DNA of 9,443 nt from JBIOJM01 sp044450785 (GCA_044450785.1 JBIOJM010000377.1:1-9443), one strand, 5' to 3'. Shown: positions 1 to 6,632, numbered from the stretch's first letter. Numbers and translations are program-made. Notes: a model not told the origin generated them from the sequence alone.

Positions 1-165
1 CTGCAGGGGCGGCGCCAAATCTTCAGAAGATTGTGGGTCTAGCATATCAGTTGGCTTTCGGCCGACACCTTCTCCAGTCCTCGCAACAGAAACTTGCGGA
101 TTTCGCGCGCGGACTTGATCATGGCGAACACCGGCTCGACGATGTGTTTGCGCGCCGAGGCGGCC
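1..165 (-). pseudogene. IS1182-like transposase, C-terminal remnant
   Basis: Read on the minus strand, this stretch translates to the C-terminal end of a DDE transposase of the IS1182/DDE_Tnp_1 kind: ARKHIVEPVFAMIKSAR, then FLLRGLEKVSAE, then QLIC-stop-THNLLKIW. In the family, the glutamate of VEPVF is the last residue of the catalytic triad, and the LLRGLEKV..AEW..IC..HNLLK tail is typical. A TAG at plus positions 41-39 lies inside the conserved IC.THNLLK stretch, where intact copies have a sense codon. The N-terminal two-thirds is missing: homology fades near 165 and ordinary coding sequence follows. The element is therefore dead, truncated by deletion at its 5' side and carrying an internal stop. 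The left part may continue beyond the window. Family assignment rests on the visible motifs; the exact right edge is uncertain by about 20 bases. Confidence 0.75.
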
Positions 166-243
166 TCTTGCAGATTTGACGATTCTAATGTACACTATGA
201 CAATGACCGAGAGAAGAACAGGCCCCTCGATTTTCCCGTACTG

Positions 244-417
244 ATGCGCGACGATAGGATCGTCTCGTGTCTGGAAGTTTCCGACACGCTCAAGAACGTC
301 CCGATCGTCGCCGTCGACTACGTTTTCATTGCGCCCCATCTGCGCGAGAAGGCGGAGAAATGGCTTCGTGCAGAGCGAGAGACGATCATCACCCCCAAAC
401 CCGAGAACGTGCTATGA
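244..417 (+). CDS. small hypothetical protein or truncated first cistron of the operon
   Basis: I do not recognise this family. The frame ends at a TGA (415-417) that overlaps the ATG of the next gene (ATGA), which is the best evidence that it is translated and belongs to the operon. The nearest in-frame ATG is at 244 and would give 57 residues. Its central part, LEVSDTLKNVPIVAVDYVFI, is followed by a charged, probably helical segment (HLREKAEKWLRAERE) and a short basic/proline tail. No Shine-Dalgarno sequence is visible before 244. The frame stays open upstream, but that part runs into the antisense of the transposase remnant, so an ATG at 94 is not credible. Either this is a genuine small protein, or the original N-terminus was removed when the transposon remnant was joined here. 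A frameshift from the ATGs at 197 or 203 in another frame is also possible. Confidence 0.45.
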   Translation: MRDDRIVSCLEVSDTLKNVPIVAVDYVFIAPHLREKAEKWLRAERETIITPKPENVL

Positions 418-962
418 ACCGCTTACAACGCGCCGCCGTGCTCCTGACGCTGCTCGACGCGTTGAAGCAACGCGGAAGCTGGTGTGGCGAGACTCATCTC
501 CAGAAATCGGTCTATATCCTCCAGGAGCTTCTCGGCGTCCAGCTCGGCTTTACCTTCGTCCTCTACCGGCACGGCCCCTATTCGTTCGACCTCAGCGACG
601 AGATCACGGCGCTTCAGGCCGACATGCTCTTGACCGTGCAGCCCAGGCTCCCTTATGGCCCCAGCCTTGCGCCAAGCGAAAGCGCGGATCGTCTCTTGTC
701 CAATTTCGAGCGAACACGACGACTCTACCGGCCGGCCATCGAGTTCGTCTCCGATCGCCTCGCAGGCTGCAAGGTCGTCGATCTGGAAAGGCTTGCCACC
801 GCCCTCTACGTGACTCGCGAATCTGCGCCCTGTCGAGATATTGGGGCGCGAGCCTCGCGGTTACACGAGCTTAAGCCTCACATCGCCATCGCGGAGGCCG
901 TTCGCGCTATCAATGACGTCGACGCCATGATTCGGGAGGTCGATGCCTTTCGTGGCCCATGA
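414..962 (+). CDS. YwgA/Panacea-like protein
   Basis: A 182-residue soluble protein. The N-terminal half has the hallmarks of the YwgA family: a helix with LLTLLDALKQRG (residues 11-21), ETHLQKSVYILQELLG (26-41), then FTFVLYRHGPYSFDLSDEI (47-65). In YwgA-like and SocA/Panacea (DUF4065) proteins the same order, LQK..Y.L followed by ..YGPYS..L, forms the core fold. Panacea domains act as antitoxin or chaperone-like regulators, while the role of YwgA itself is unclear. The C-terminal half is a mostly helical, unassigned region. The start is fixed by the ATGA overlap with the upstream cistron (ATG 414, TGA 415-417), and the stop again overlaps the methylase start (ATG 959, TGA 960-962). The tight coupling to a DUF1156 methylase suggests an accessory or guard role in the same defence system; that is inference. 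No enzyme motif is visible. Confidence 0.7.
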   Translation: MNRLQRAAVLLTLLDALKQRGSWCGETHLQKSVYILQELLGVQLGFTFVLYRHGPYSFDLSDEITALQADMLLTVQPRLPYGPSLAPSESADRLLSNFERTRRLYRPAIEFVSDRLAGCKVVDLERLATALYVTRESAPCRDIGARASRLHELKPHIAIAEAVRAINDVDAMIREVDAFRGP

Positions 963-3900
963 ACACACCTTATCCGAAGCGGTTGATCGAAGTCGATCTC
1001 CCGATCGGCCGCATCTCGGCCCACTCCCGGCGTGAGAAGTCGATCCGACACGGGCATATCTCGACGCTTCATATCTGGTGGGCGAGGCGTCCCCTGGCGG
1101 CGTGCCGCGCGGTCGTCTGCGCGGCCCTCTGGCCCGACCCGGCGGACCCGCTCTGCCCGGACGCCTTCCGGGAAACGGCGCGAGGTCTCATGGGGACGTG
1201 GGCGGCCGACCAAGGCAAGCTCCAGGGGGCCGAGAGTTTCTCGCGATTCCGCCAGATCCAGCAAAATCCGACCCTGCTCGACGACAACCACACGCTGCGC
1301 CAGGCACTGCTCGACTTCATCGCCGACTTCGCCGACTGGGACAACTCCACCGTCCGCGCATACCTCGACACCAGCCGCGCTCTCACTCAGGCCGCGCACG
1401 AGGCGCTCGGTGGCGCGCCCGGAACCCGGCCGCTCGTTGTGGACCCGTTCGCCGGAGGCGGATCCATCCCGCTCGAAGCCCTGCGGGTGGGTGCGGACGC
1501 CTTCGCCAGCGACCTCAACCCGATCCCCGTCTTGCTCAACAAGGTCGTGCTCGAATTCATCCCGAAGTATGGGCAGCGCCTTGCCGATGAAGTCCGCAAA
1601 TGGGGCGAATGGATCAAGACGGAAGCCGAGAAGGAACTGGCTAGGTTCTATCCCAAAGACGCGGACGGCGCGACGCCTATCGCCTATCTCTGGGCGCGGA
1701 CGATCCGATGCGAAGGCCCCGGCTGCGGCGCGGAAGTTCCGCTCATCCGCACGCTCAAGTTGGGCAAGAAAGGCGCGAAGTCGGTTTCGCTGCGACTCTT
1801 GCTGAACAAGCGGGATAAGCGAATCGATTTTGAGATTGTTGAGGGAATGAAAGAGCAGGATCTCGGTCAAGGCACAATCAAGAAGGGTTCTGCATCCTGT
1901 CCAATCTGCGGATACACGACGCCAAATCAACGGGTTCGCACACAACTTACAGTGAAACGCGGTGGTGCCGGTCACGCCAGAATGCTCGCAGTCGTCTCAA
2001 TACGGACCGGCCATCAGGGACGAACGTACAGGCTACCGTCCAAGCGTGATCTGCAGGCGGTCGAGAGTTCCGCCGCGGAACTTCGCCGACGACAAGCCTC
2101 CCTGTCGGGCGACCTCAACTTGGTTCCTGATGAGCCGATTTCTAAGGAGCGGCCATCACCAAATGCACGTGGTCTGTCCGCAGTAACGCGAATGGGAATT
2201 CAAACCTTCGGAGACCTCTTTAGTCCGCGTCAACTTCTCGCACTGACAACCATGACGCGACTTGTTTCGTCCGTGGCAGGTCACGAAGACACAGATCTAA
2301 AGCGGGCTGTGAAGACATGCTTGGCGTTATCGCTCTCAAAATCTACCGACTTGGGCAATTCATGCACACGATGGAAGCAAGACGCGGAGTGCCCGGTGAA
2401 CCTGTTCGCGCGGCAGGCTATCCCAATTGTTTGGGATTTCTGCGAGACGGCGATCCTGAGTTCCTCAAGTGGCTCGTGGTCCAGCATGTTCGACAGAACA
2501 GCCTACTCGATCGAGCAGACGACTTGTGTAATGAACTCTCAGCCTTCGGTGTCCATCGCAACTGCCACCGCTCATCCGCTTCCAAACGACTCCGCACGAG
2601 CATTTATCACCGACCCGCCCTACTACGACGCGGTCCCGTATTCCGACCTCTCTGACTTTTTCTACGTTTGGCTGAAGCGGTGCCTGGTTTCCGACTTCCC
2701 GGACCTTTTTTCGACCACGGTCACACCCAAAGACGAAGAGGCTATTTGGAACCCCAGCCGAATCTACAGTCTCACAAGCAAGCCAAAGGACAAGGCGTTC
2801 TACGAATCTCAGATGGCCAGAGCGCTCACGGAGGGTCGCCGGGTAGTTGCTCCATCAGGAGTCGGCGTCGTGGTCTTTGCACACAAGAGCACATCCGGAT
2901 GGGAGGCTATCCTAGCTGCTCTTATCCAAGCGGGATGGATCGCGACCGCTTCGTGGCCAATTGACACAGAAATGGGCAGTCGAGTGAATGCGATGGGCAC
3001 AGCTTCCCTCGCATCATCGGTTCACATTGTCTGCCGCCCGCGCGAACGCCCCGATGGGTCGGTCCGCATGGACGAAATCGGCGATTGGCGGGATGTGCTT
3101 TCTGAATTGCCCGGCCGAATTCACGAATGGATGCCGCGTCTAGCTTCTGAAGGCGTCGTCGGTGCCGACGCCATCTTTGCCTGTCTGGGTCCAGCCCTCG
3201 AAATCTTCAGCCGCTACAGCCGAGTCGAGAAGTCCAGCGGAGACGTCGTACCGCTCCGCGAATACCTGGAGCACGTCTGGGCCGCCGTCTCGAACGAAGC
3301 CCTGTCGATGATCTTCAAGGACCCCGATGCCGCGGGGCTTGAACCCGACGCACGCCTCACGGCTATGTGGCTCTGGACCCTCGGCAGCGCATCTCCGAAG
3401 ACGAACTGGAAGGAGTCGGCCGAGGAATGCGAAGAAGACACCGCCGACGCGGGCGACGAAGAGGGAGAGAAGCCGACCAAGGTCAGCGGCTTCGTGCTGG
3501 AATTCGATGCCGCACGGAAGATCGCCCAGGGGCTCGGCATCCACCTGGAGAAGAGCCCGAGCATCGTCGAGGTCAAGGGCGACAAGGCCCGCCTCCTGCC
3601 CGTGGCCGAGCGCACCAAGTACCTGTTCGGCTCGTGGACGGGGTCGGGAGACCCGCGCCCAGCGCTCGACGCACCCACCATAAAGCGAAAGCCCAAGAAG
3701 AAGGACACCCAGCTCACCCTCTTCGAGGCCCTCAAGGAGGCCGACGCCGACGTGGTCGCCGAGAAGCCCGAACTCAAGGCTCCTCAAGCCGGCTCGACCG
3801 TTCTCGACCGGGTCCACCAGGCGATGATCCTGTTCGCCGCCGGCCGCGGCGAAGCGCTCAAGCGATTCGTCGTCGAGGAAGGGATCGGCAAGGACGCCCG

Positions 3901-4006
3901 GTTCTGGAAGCTGGCCCAGTCGCTCTCCGCCCTTTATCCGCCGGGCATCGACGAGAAGCGATGGGTCGACGGCGTGCTGGCTCGGAAGAAGGGGCTGGGT
4001 TTTTAG
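959..4006 (+). CDS. DUF1156 domain DNA methyltransferase with zinc ribbon
   Basis: A 1015-residue protein of the COG1743 type (adenine-specific DNA methylase with Zn-ribbon). The DUF1156 signature fills residues 1-60 (EVDLPIGRISAHSRREKS, then HISTLHIWWARRPLAA). The SAM-binding motif I is VVDPFAGGGSIPLEAL from residue 160, and the catalytic motif IV is DPPYYDAVPYSDL from residue 552, an order seen in amino-methyltransferases (N6-adenine or N4-cytosine). The long insert between them carries four cysteines that fit a zinc ribbon (C251, C256, C314, C317). An acidic stretch (about 820-842) and a lysine-rich linker (about 904-915) precede a C-terminal helical tail. The start is set by the ATGA overlap at 959. 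Bases about 1790-3050 have clearly lower GC than the rest, suggesting a swapped internal segment. The stop overlaps that of the convergent repeat gene, and the last 37 codons recur at 6193-6303. The likely role is host DNA modification in a defence system. Confidence 0.9.
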   Translation: MNTPYPKRLIEVDLPIGRISAHSRREKSIRHGHISTLHIWWARRPLAACRAVVCAALWPDPADPLCPDAFRETARGLMGTWAADQGKLQGAESFSRFRQIQQNPTLLDDNHTLRQALLDFIADFADWDNSTVRAYLDTSRALTQAAHEALGGAPGTRPLVVDPFAGGGSIPLEALRVGADAFASDLNPIPVLLNKVVLEFIPKYGQRLADEVRKWGEWIKTEAEKELARFYPKDADGATPIAYLWARTIRCEGPGCGAEVPLIRTLKLGKKGAKSVSLRLLLNKRDKRIDFEIVEGMKEQDLGQGTIKKGSASCPICGYTTPNQRVRTQLTVKRGGAGHARMLAVVSIRTGHQGRTYRLPSKRDLQAVESSAAELRRRQASLSGDLNLVPDEPISKERPSPNARGLSAVTRMGIQTFGDLFSPRQLLALTTMTRLVSSVAGHEDTDLKRAVKTCLALSLSKSTDLGNSCTRWKQDAECPVNLFARQAIPIVWDFCETAILSSSSGSWSSMFDRTAYSIEQTTCVMNSQPSVSIATATAHPLPNDSARAFITDPPYYDAVPYSDLSDFFYVWLKRCLVSDFPDLFSTTVTPKDEEAIWNPSRIYSLTSKPKDKAFYESQMARALTEGRRVVAPSGVGVVVFAHKSTSGWEAILAALIQAGWIATASWPIDTEMGSRVNAMGTASLASSVHIVCRPRERPDGSVRMDEIGDWRDVLSELPGRIHEWMPRLASEGVVGADAIFACLGPALEIFSRYSRVEKSSGDVVPLREYLEHVWAAVSNEALSMIFKDPDAAGLEPDARLTAMWLWTLGSASPKTNWKESAEECEEDTADAGDEEGEKPTKVSGFVLEFDAARKIAQGLGIHLEKSPSIVEVKGDKARLLPVAERTKYLFGSWTGSGDPRPALDAPTIKRKPKKKDTQLTLFEALKEADADVVAEKPELKAPQAGSTVLDRVHQAMILFAAGRGEALKRFVVEEGIGKDARFWKLAQSLSALYPPGIDEKRWVDGVLARKKGLGF
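1790..3050 (+). other. lower-GC internal segment of the methylase gene
   Basis: Hand counts of single 60-base rows give about 83% GC at 1081-1140, 45% at 1801-1860, 55% at 2341-2400 and 68% at 3541-3600. Within the segment, codons often end in A or T (TTT, ATT, GTT, GGA, AAA, GAT, GGT, CAA, TCT, GCA), unlike both flanks. The reading frame stays open throughout. The segment spans the second half of the zinc ribbon, the variable middle region and the DPPY catalytic motif. Edges are approximate; the right one grades out between about 3050 and 3200. The most likely cause is recombination with a homologous methylase of different base composition. Confidence 0.6.
3896..4006 (+). repeat. direct repeat, copy 1 (methylase 3' end)
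   Basis: The last 37 codons of the methylase, including its stop. They recur in the same orientation at 6193-6303, an offset of 2297 bases. The two copies match at 103 of 111 positions, with no gaps. Similarity ends at or just upstream of 3896 and ends at the stop codon. Confidence 0.9.
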
Positions 4007-5961
4007 CCGCTCCCATTGCGGCCGGAGGCCGCGTTGTGCACCCCACGTTTCTGGGCGAGGAGACGGGCAAGCGACGATCCGCCGGGGAGGCCCCGCAACC
4101 CCATGTAGAGCGCGCTTTCGACCCCCTGCCAGTTCTCCGCGGGCGCTTCCGCAATCGGCCCCGAGCGGCAGGTGGGCCATTGGCCGGTCCGCGCGTGGTG
4201 GGCGTCGGCCCACGCCAGGATTCGCTCCACGGTGAAAGGAACCAGGTCTCCCAAGTTCCGCACCCCGCGCTTCCTCGCCAGCAGACGCGGCAGCGAGCTG
4301 CCCCCCGGGAGGCCGCGGTTGCCCTGGACGAGTGAATAATGAACCCGGAGCCACGTCTCGCCCGTGGCCTCGGGGATGGGGCCGGATTGGGACTTCGGCC
4401 AGGTGCCATGGCGCTCATGGTGTGCGTCGGCCCACCGGAGGATCCCCGGTATCGTCAGCGGCGGGCGGTCCTTCTCGTTTCGCACCCCGCGTTTTTGGGC
4501 GAGGAGCCGACCCATCGACGATCCGCCGGGCAATCCCCGCAGACCGGTTCGAAGGGCAATGTAGATCGCGTGCCAGGTCTCCCCGGGCGCCTCGGCGATG
4601 GGCCCCGAGCTGCTGGTCGGCCATCGCCCGGTGCGCGCGTGGAATGCGTCGGCCCAGGCCAGGATCCGACGGATCGACAACGGCGGGGGATGGTTTCGAT
4701 TCCTGATCCCGCGCCGCTTGACCAGGAGTTGGATGAGTGACGAACCGCCGCCGAGGCCGCGTATTCCCTCATTCAACGCCGTATCCACCGCCGACCAGGT
4801 TTCTCCGGGCGCCTCCGGGATCGGCCCGGACCCGGGGTTGGGCCATCCGCCGGTCCGTGAGTGATGAGCATCGGCCCAGGCCAGGATCCGCTTCGCGCTC
4901 AGGTGAGGGAGGTCCCCCTTGTTCCGCACGCCGCGATGCTCCGCGAGCAGGCGGGGCAGCGAGGAACCCGCGGGCAGGCCGCGCGATCCCCGATTCAGGG
5001 CGTTATACACCTTCTCCCAGGTCTCTCCCGGAGCGGCTCCCGCGATCGAGACCCGATCGCAACTCGGCCAGCATCCGGTTCGTTCGTAGTGTTCGTCGGC
5101 CCAGGCCAGGATCTGTGCCTCGGTCAGTGGCTCGTCCAGGCGACGAACGACACCGCGCTGCGCGGCCAGCAGGCGGGACAGCGAGGAACCGGCGCGGAGA
5201 GCGCTCCGGCCATGGCGCAGGGCGTCGTCCACGGATGCCCAACTGATCCCTTCCAGCCCAGGGATGTCCCCCGAGGTCTGGATCGGCCACTGGCCCGTCC
5301 GCGAATGCCATGCGTCGGCCCAGGCCACGATCGTTTGCTCGGTCAGCCGGAGTTGGCCCACGTCGTGGAAAACACCGCGCTCCCCGGCCAGAAGGCGGGA
5401 CAGTGAAGAACCGGAGCGGAGGCCGCCCTGACCTCTCCGCAGTGCGTTGTCCAGGATGGACCACGTGAGTCCTTCGCGGTCGGGGATATCGCCCGAGTCC
5501 GCGATCGGCCACTGGCCCATCCGCGAGTGGTAGGCATCGGCCCAGGCGAGGATCTGCGTGATGGTGAACCTCGAACCTCTCGGGTTGTATCTGCCACGGT
5601 GCTCGTCCAGGAGGCGGGGGATCGTCGAGCGACCTGGCAAGCCCCTCAGGCCCAAGGCGAGTGCCGCTTCCACGGCCAGCCAGGTCTCGCCGGGCGCCTG
5701 CGCGACCGGCCCTGATCGCCACGAGGGCCACTGGCCGGTGCGCGCGCGGTAGGCATCGGCCCAGGCGAGGATTTCGTCCTCCGTGAGCTCGGGCGGATCG
5801 CCCCGCACCTCAAGATCTTCGGCCACGGAGGCATGCAAGAAGCCGAACCACGTGTTCGGCTTCTCCAGCTTTCGCCGGCGACCCACCGTTTTCCCCGTCT
5901 CCTTGGCGGTCTGCCCCCGAACGGGGACGGTCGAAGGAACCGCGCGATGTCGCCCTGCCAT
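4003..5961 (-). CDS. tandem-repeat protein with eight WADAHH/TGxWP modules
   Basis: A 652-residue protein without signal peptide or membrane segment. A basic N-terminal stretch (1-63, rich in R and K) leads into eight repeats starting at residues 64, 137, 211, 284, 359, 433, 507 and 581. The consensus order is ILAWADAHHxRTGxWP, three variable residues, SGPI, APGETW, xxVxxALxxGxRGLPGGSSL, xRLLAxxRGVRN, then a linker. I know of no assigned function. The length, helix pattern and conserved tryptophans resemble the helicase-associated (PF03457-like) domain, a predicted nucleic-acid-binding unit, but this is inference from pattern only. Similar repeats seem typical of planctomycete genomes. The ATG at 5961 follows a purine-rich Shine-Dalgarno tract (revcomp of 5966-5973, GGAGGGAG, 4 bases away). 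The TAA stop (4005-4003) overlaps the methylase TAG. Orientation opposes all its neighbours, and it lies between two copies of the methylase 3' end, so it is probably an insertion. Confidence 0.75.
   Translation of the reverse strand: MAGRHRAVPSTVPVRGQTAKETGKTVGRRRKLEKPNTWFGFLHASVAEDLEVRGDPPELTEDEILAWADAYRARTGQWPSWRSGPVAQAPGETWLAVEAALALGLRGLPGRSTIPRLLDEHRGRYNPRGSRFTITQILAWADAYHSRMGQWPIADSGDIPDREGLTWSILDNALRRGQGGLRSGSSLSRLLAGERGVFHDVGQLRLTEQTIVAWADAWHSRTGQWPIQTSGDIPGLEGISWASVDDALRHGRSALRAGSSLSRLLAAQRGVVRRLDEPLTEAQILAWADEHYERTGCWPSCDRVSIAGAAPGETWEKVYNALNRGSRGLPAGSSLPRLLAEHRGVRNKGDLPHLSAKRILAWADAHHSRTGGWPNPGSGPIPEAPGETWSAVDTALNEGIRGLGGGSSLIQLLVKRRGIRNRNHPPPLSIRRILAWADAFHARTGRWPTSSSGPIAEAPGETWHAIYIALRTGLRGLPGGSSMGRLLAQKRGVRNEKDRPPLTIPGILRWADAHHERHGTWPKSQSGPIPEATGETWLRVHYSLVQGNRGLPGGSSLPRLLARKRGVRNLGDLVPFTVERILAWADAHHARTGQWPTCRSGPIAEAPAENWQGVESALYMGLRGLPGGSSLARLLAQKRGVHNAASGRNGSG
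4006..5772 (-). repeat. eight in-frame coding repeats of about 222 bp
   Basis: Unit lengths in residues, in protein order, are 73, 74, 73, 75, 74, 74, 74 and 72. Units 5-8 share RGLPGGSS and KRG/RRG endings. Units 2 and 3 form their own subclass (WP-I at the variable site, SGDIP, R-x-GSSLSRLLA). Unit 1 (GRSTIPRLLDEHRG) and unit 4 (one extra residue after WP) are intermediate. Repeats are diverged at DNA level, so the array is not a fresh slippage expansion. Confidence 0.85.
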
Positions 5962-6192
5962 CCGTCTCCCTCCCTCCTCCAGTCACCTCGATACACGCCT
6001 CACCGAGAGGGGCCTCTGCATTTTACCGCGGGGAAAACGGGCTGGCTACGGGCCGATGCCCCGAGCTCTTGGCGGAGCGTGCGCCTGTTCTGCCCGACGG
6101 GCTCAACGTTAAAATGATGTGCATGCTGAAGTTCGCGGGGTGTCAACCCGCGGCCTTCCGCCACCAGGCGCGCTTCCGCGCTCAGCACGGGC
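5962..6192. other. intergenic region upstream of the repeat gene
   Basis: 231 bases between the start of the minus-strand repeat gene and the methylase relic. On the minus strand it holds the GGAGGGAG ribosome-binding tract next to the ATG and a TAAAAT that could be a -10 box (plus 6025-6020), but no convincing -35 partner. A 6-bp inverted repeat (6134-6139 with 6147-6152) lacks a T-tract. I see no gene here. The right edge is the junction with the duplicated methylase tail. Confidence 0.5.
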
Positions 6193-6303
6193 GCCCGGTT
6201 CTGGAAGCTCGCCCAGTCGCTTTCCGCCCTTTACCCGCCGGGCATCGACGAGAAGCGATGGGTCGACGGCGTGCTGGCTCGAAAGAAGGGGCTCGGGTTA
6301 TAA
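6193..6303 (+). pseudogene. relic of a second DUF1156 methylase, last 37 codons
   Basis: This stretch encodes the same C-terminal tail as the methylase at 3896-4006, from ARFWKLAQSL through WVDGVLARKKGLG to a stop. The eight differences are CTG/CTC, CTC/CTT, TAT/TAC, CGG/CGA, CTG/CTC, GGT/GGG, TTT/TTA and TAG/TAA: all third positions, six synonymous, one Phe to Leu, and one stop-to-stop. No start codon or upstream homology is present, so it is only the terminus of a gene whose body is gone. It ends TAATG, followed by a Shine-Dalgarno sequence and the first antitoxin, which suggests it keeps the ancestral methylase/antitoxin junction. Confidence 0.85.
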
Positions 6304-6310
6304 TGAAACC

Positions 6311-6316
6311 GGGAGG
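6311..6316 (+). promoter_or_regulatory. ribosome binding site of the first antitoxin
   Basis: GGGAGG lies six bases before the ATG at 6323 and fixes that start over the upstream ATG at 6303. The latter opens only a seven-codon frame (MKPGGRP) whose TGA overlaps the antitoxin ATG and could act as a coupling leader. Confidence 0.7.
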
Positions 6317-6322
6317 TCGCCC

Positions 6323-6589
6323 ATGAAAACAATTACCATTGAACTACCCGACGATACGGCGCTGCCGTTCGGGGATTCGGACGAACAGTTCGTGCGCGAG
6401 CTCCGGCTCGCCGCCGCGATCTTTTGGTACGACCGCGGCATGATCTCGCAGGGCAAGGGCGCCGAAATCGCGGGACTTACGCGTGTTGAGTTCATCGACG
6501 CGCTTGGTCGAGCGAACGTCAGCGCGATCCAAATTACCCCGGCCGAATTGAAGGCCGAACTGGAGCAGGCGCTCGATGCGCGTCGTTAA
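6323..6589 (+). CDS. UPF0175 family antitoxin, copy 1
   Basis: An 88-residue protein of the UPF0175 family, the usual partner of DUF3368 PIN-domain toxins. An N-terminal beta-strand (MKTITIELPDD) is followed by a helical part with LAAAIFWYDRGMISQGKGAEIAGL, the helix-turn-helix-like core of the family, and a C-terminal ITPAELKAELEQAL helix. In such pairs the antitoxin is expected to bind and neutralise the toxin and may repress its own promoter; that is family knowledge plus inference. The start is chosen from GGGAGG at 6311-6316. The end overlaps the truncated toxin start at 6576. It is about half identical to the second antitoxin, so the pair is an old duplication or an acquisition of a related module. 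All family motifs appear intact, yet no functional toxin of its own remains. Confidence 0.85.
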   Translation: MKTITIELPDDTALPFGDSDEQFVRELRLAAAIFWYDRGMISQGKGAEIAGLTRVEFIDALGRANVSAIQITPAELKAELEQALDARR

Positions 6590-6632
6590 CGTGTCTTCGC
6601 TCATCCACCGTTCTCGGAGGAGTTGGACTTGA
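6576..6632 (+). pseudogene. truncated DUF3368 PIN toxin start (vestige)
   Basis: An ATG inside the last codons of antitoxin copy 1 opens MRVVNVSSLIHRSRRSWT before a TGA at 6630-6632. The first eleven residues match the DUF3368 toxin N-terminus (typically VVNASPLI followed by a helix; the copy downstream has IVNASPMVFL). Its position also matches: in the downstream pair the toxin likewise begins inside the antitoxin's 3' end. After about 11 codons it runs straight into the ribosome binding site of the second antitoxin, so the rest of the toxin was deleted. The match is short, so confidence is moderate; the shared position raises it. Confidence 0.6.
6616..6622 (+). promoter_or_regulatory. ribosome binding site deciding the TTG start of antitoxin 2
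   Basis: GGAGGAG sits six bases upstream of a TTG at 6629. Translation from 6629 gives MKTINIEIPD, which aligns with MKTITIELPD of copy 1. The TTG at 6623 directly abuts the tract and is too close to be used. Confidence 0.7.

Noticed and set aside
176..201. TTGACG (176-181) and TATGAC (196-201) as a promoter for the operon
   Set aside because: The spacer would be only 14 bases and the -10 match is weak. Not enough to call.
94..243. ATG at 94 as the start of the first cistron
   Set aside because: Residues from this part are the antisense of the transposase remnant, so they cannot be original coding sequence of the operon gene.
878..1975. Long minus-strand open frame of 365 codons opposite the methylase 5' part
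   Set aside because: It lies antisense to a clear DUF1156 gene, has no recognisable domain, and is open because GC-rich codons seldom make stops on the opposite strand. It stops where the methylase GC content falls.
3367..4335. Plus-strand frame of 322 codons overlapping the methylase end and repeat gene
   Set aside because: Arginine/glycine-rich shadow of the methylase frame and of the minus-strand repeat gene; no domain and no ribosome binding site.
3140..4354. Minus-strand frame of 404 codons spanning the methylase 3' end and the repeat gene
   Set aside because: It crosses two genes with strong protein evidence and its translation is low-complexity R/G/A/P, typical of a high-GC shadow frame.
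4006..5772. Regular repeats of about 222 bp as a CRISPR array or satellite
   Set aside because: The units are diverged in DNA but conserved in one protein frame, far longer than CRISPR repeats, with no identical direct repeats or spacers.
6134..6152. Inverted repeat CGCGGG/CCCGCG as a terminator
   Set aside because: Only six base pairs with a seven-base loop and no following T-tract on either strand; common by chance in GC-rich DNA.
3896..6303. The 111-bp repeats as a target-site duplication of a transposon
   Set aside because: Target duplications are short and start identical. These copies differ only at third codon positions, end at a stop codon, and enclose no transposase.
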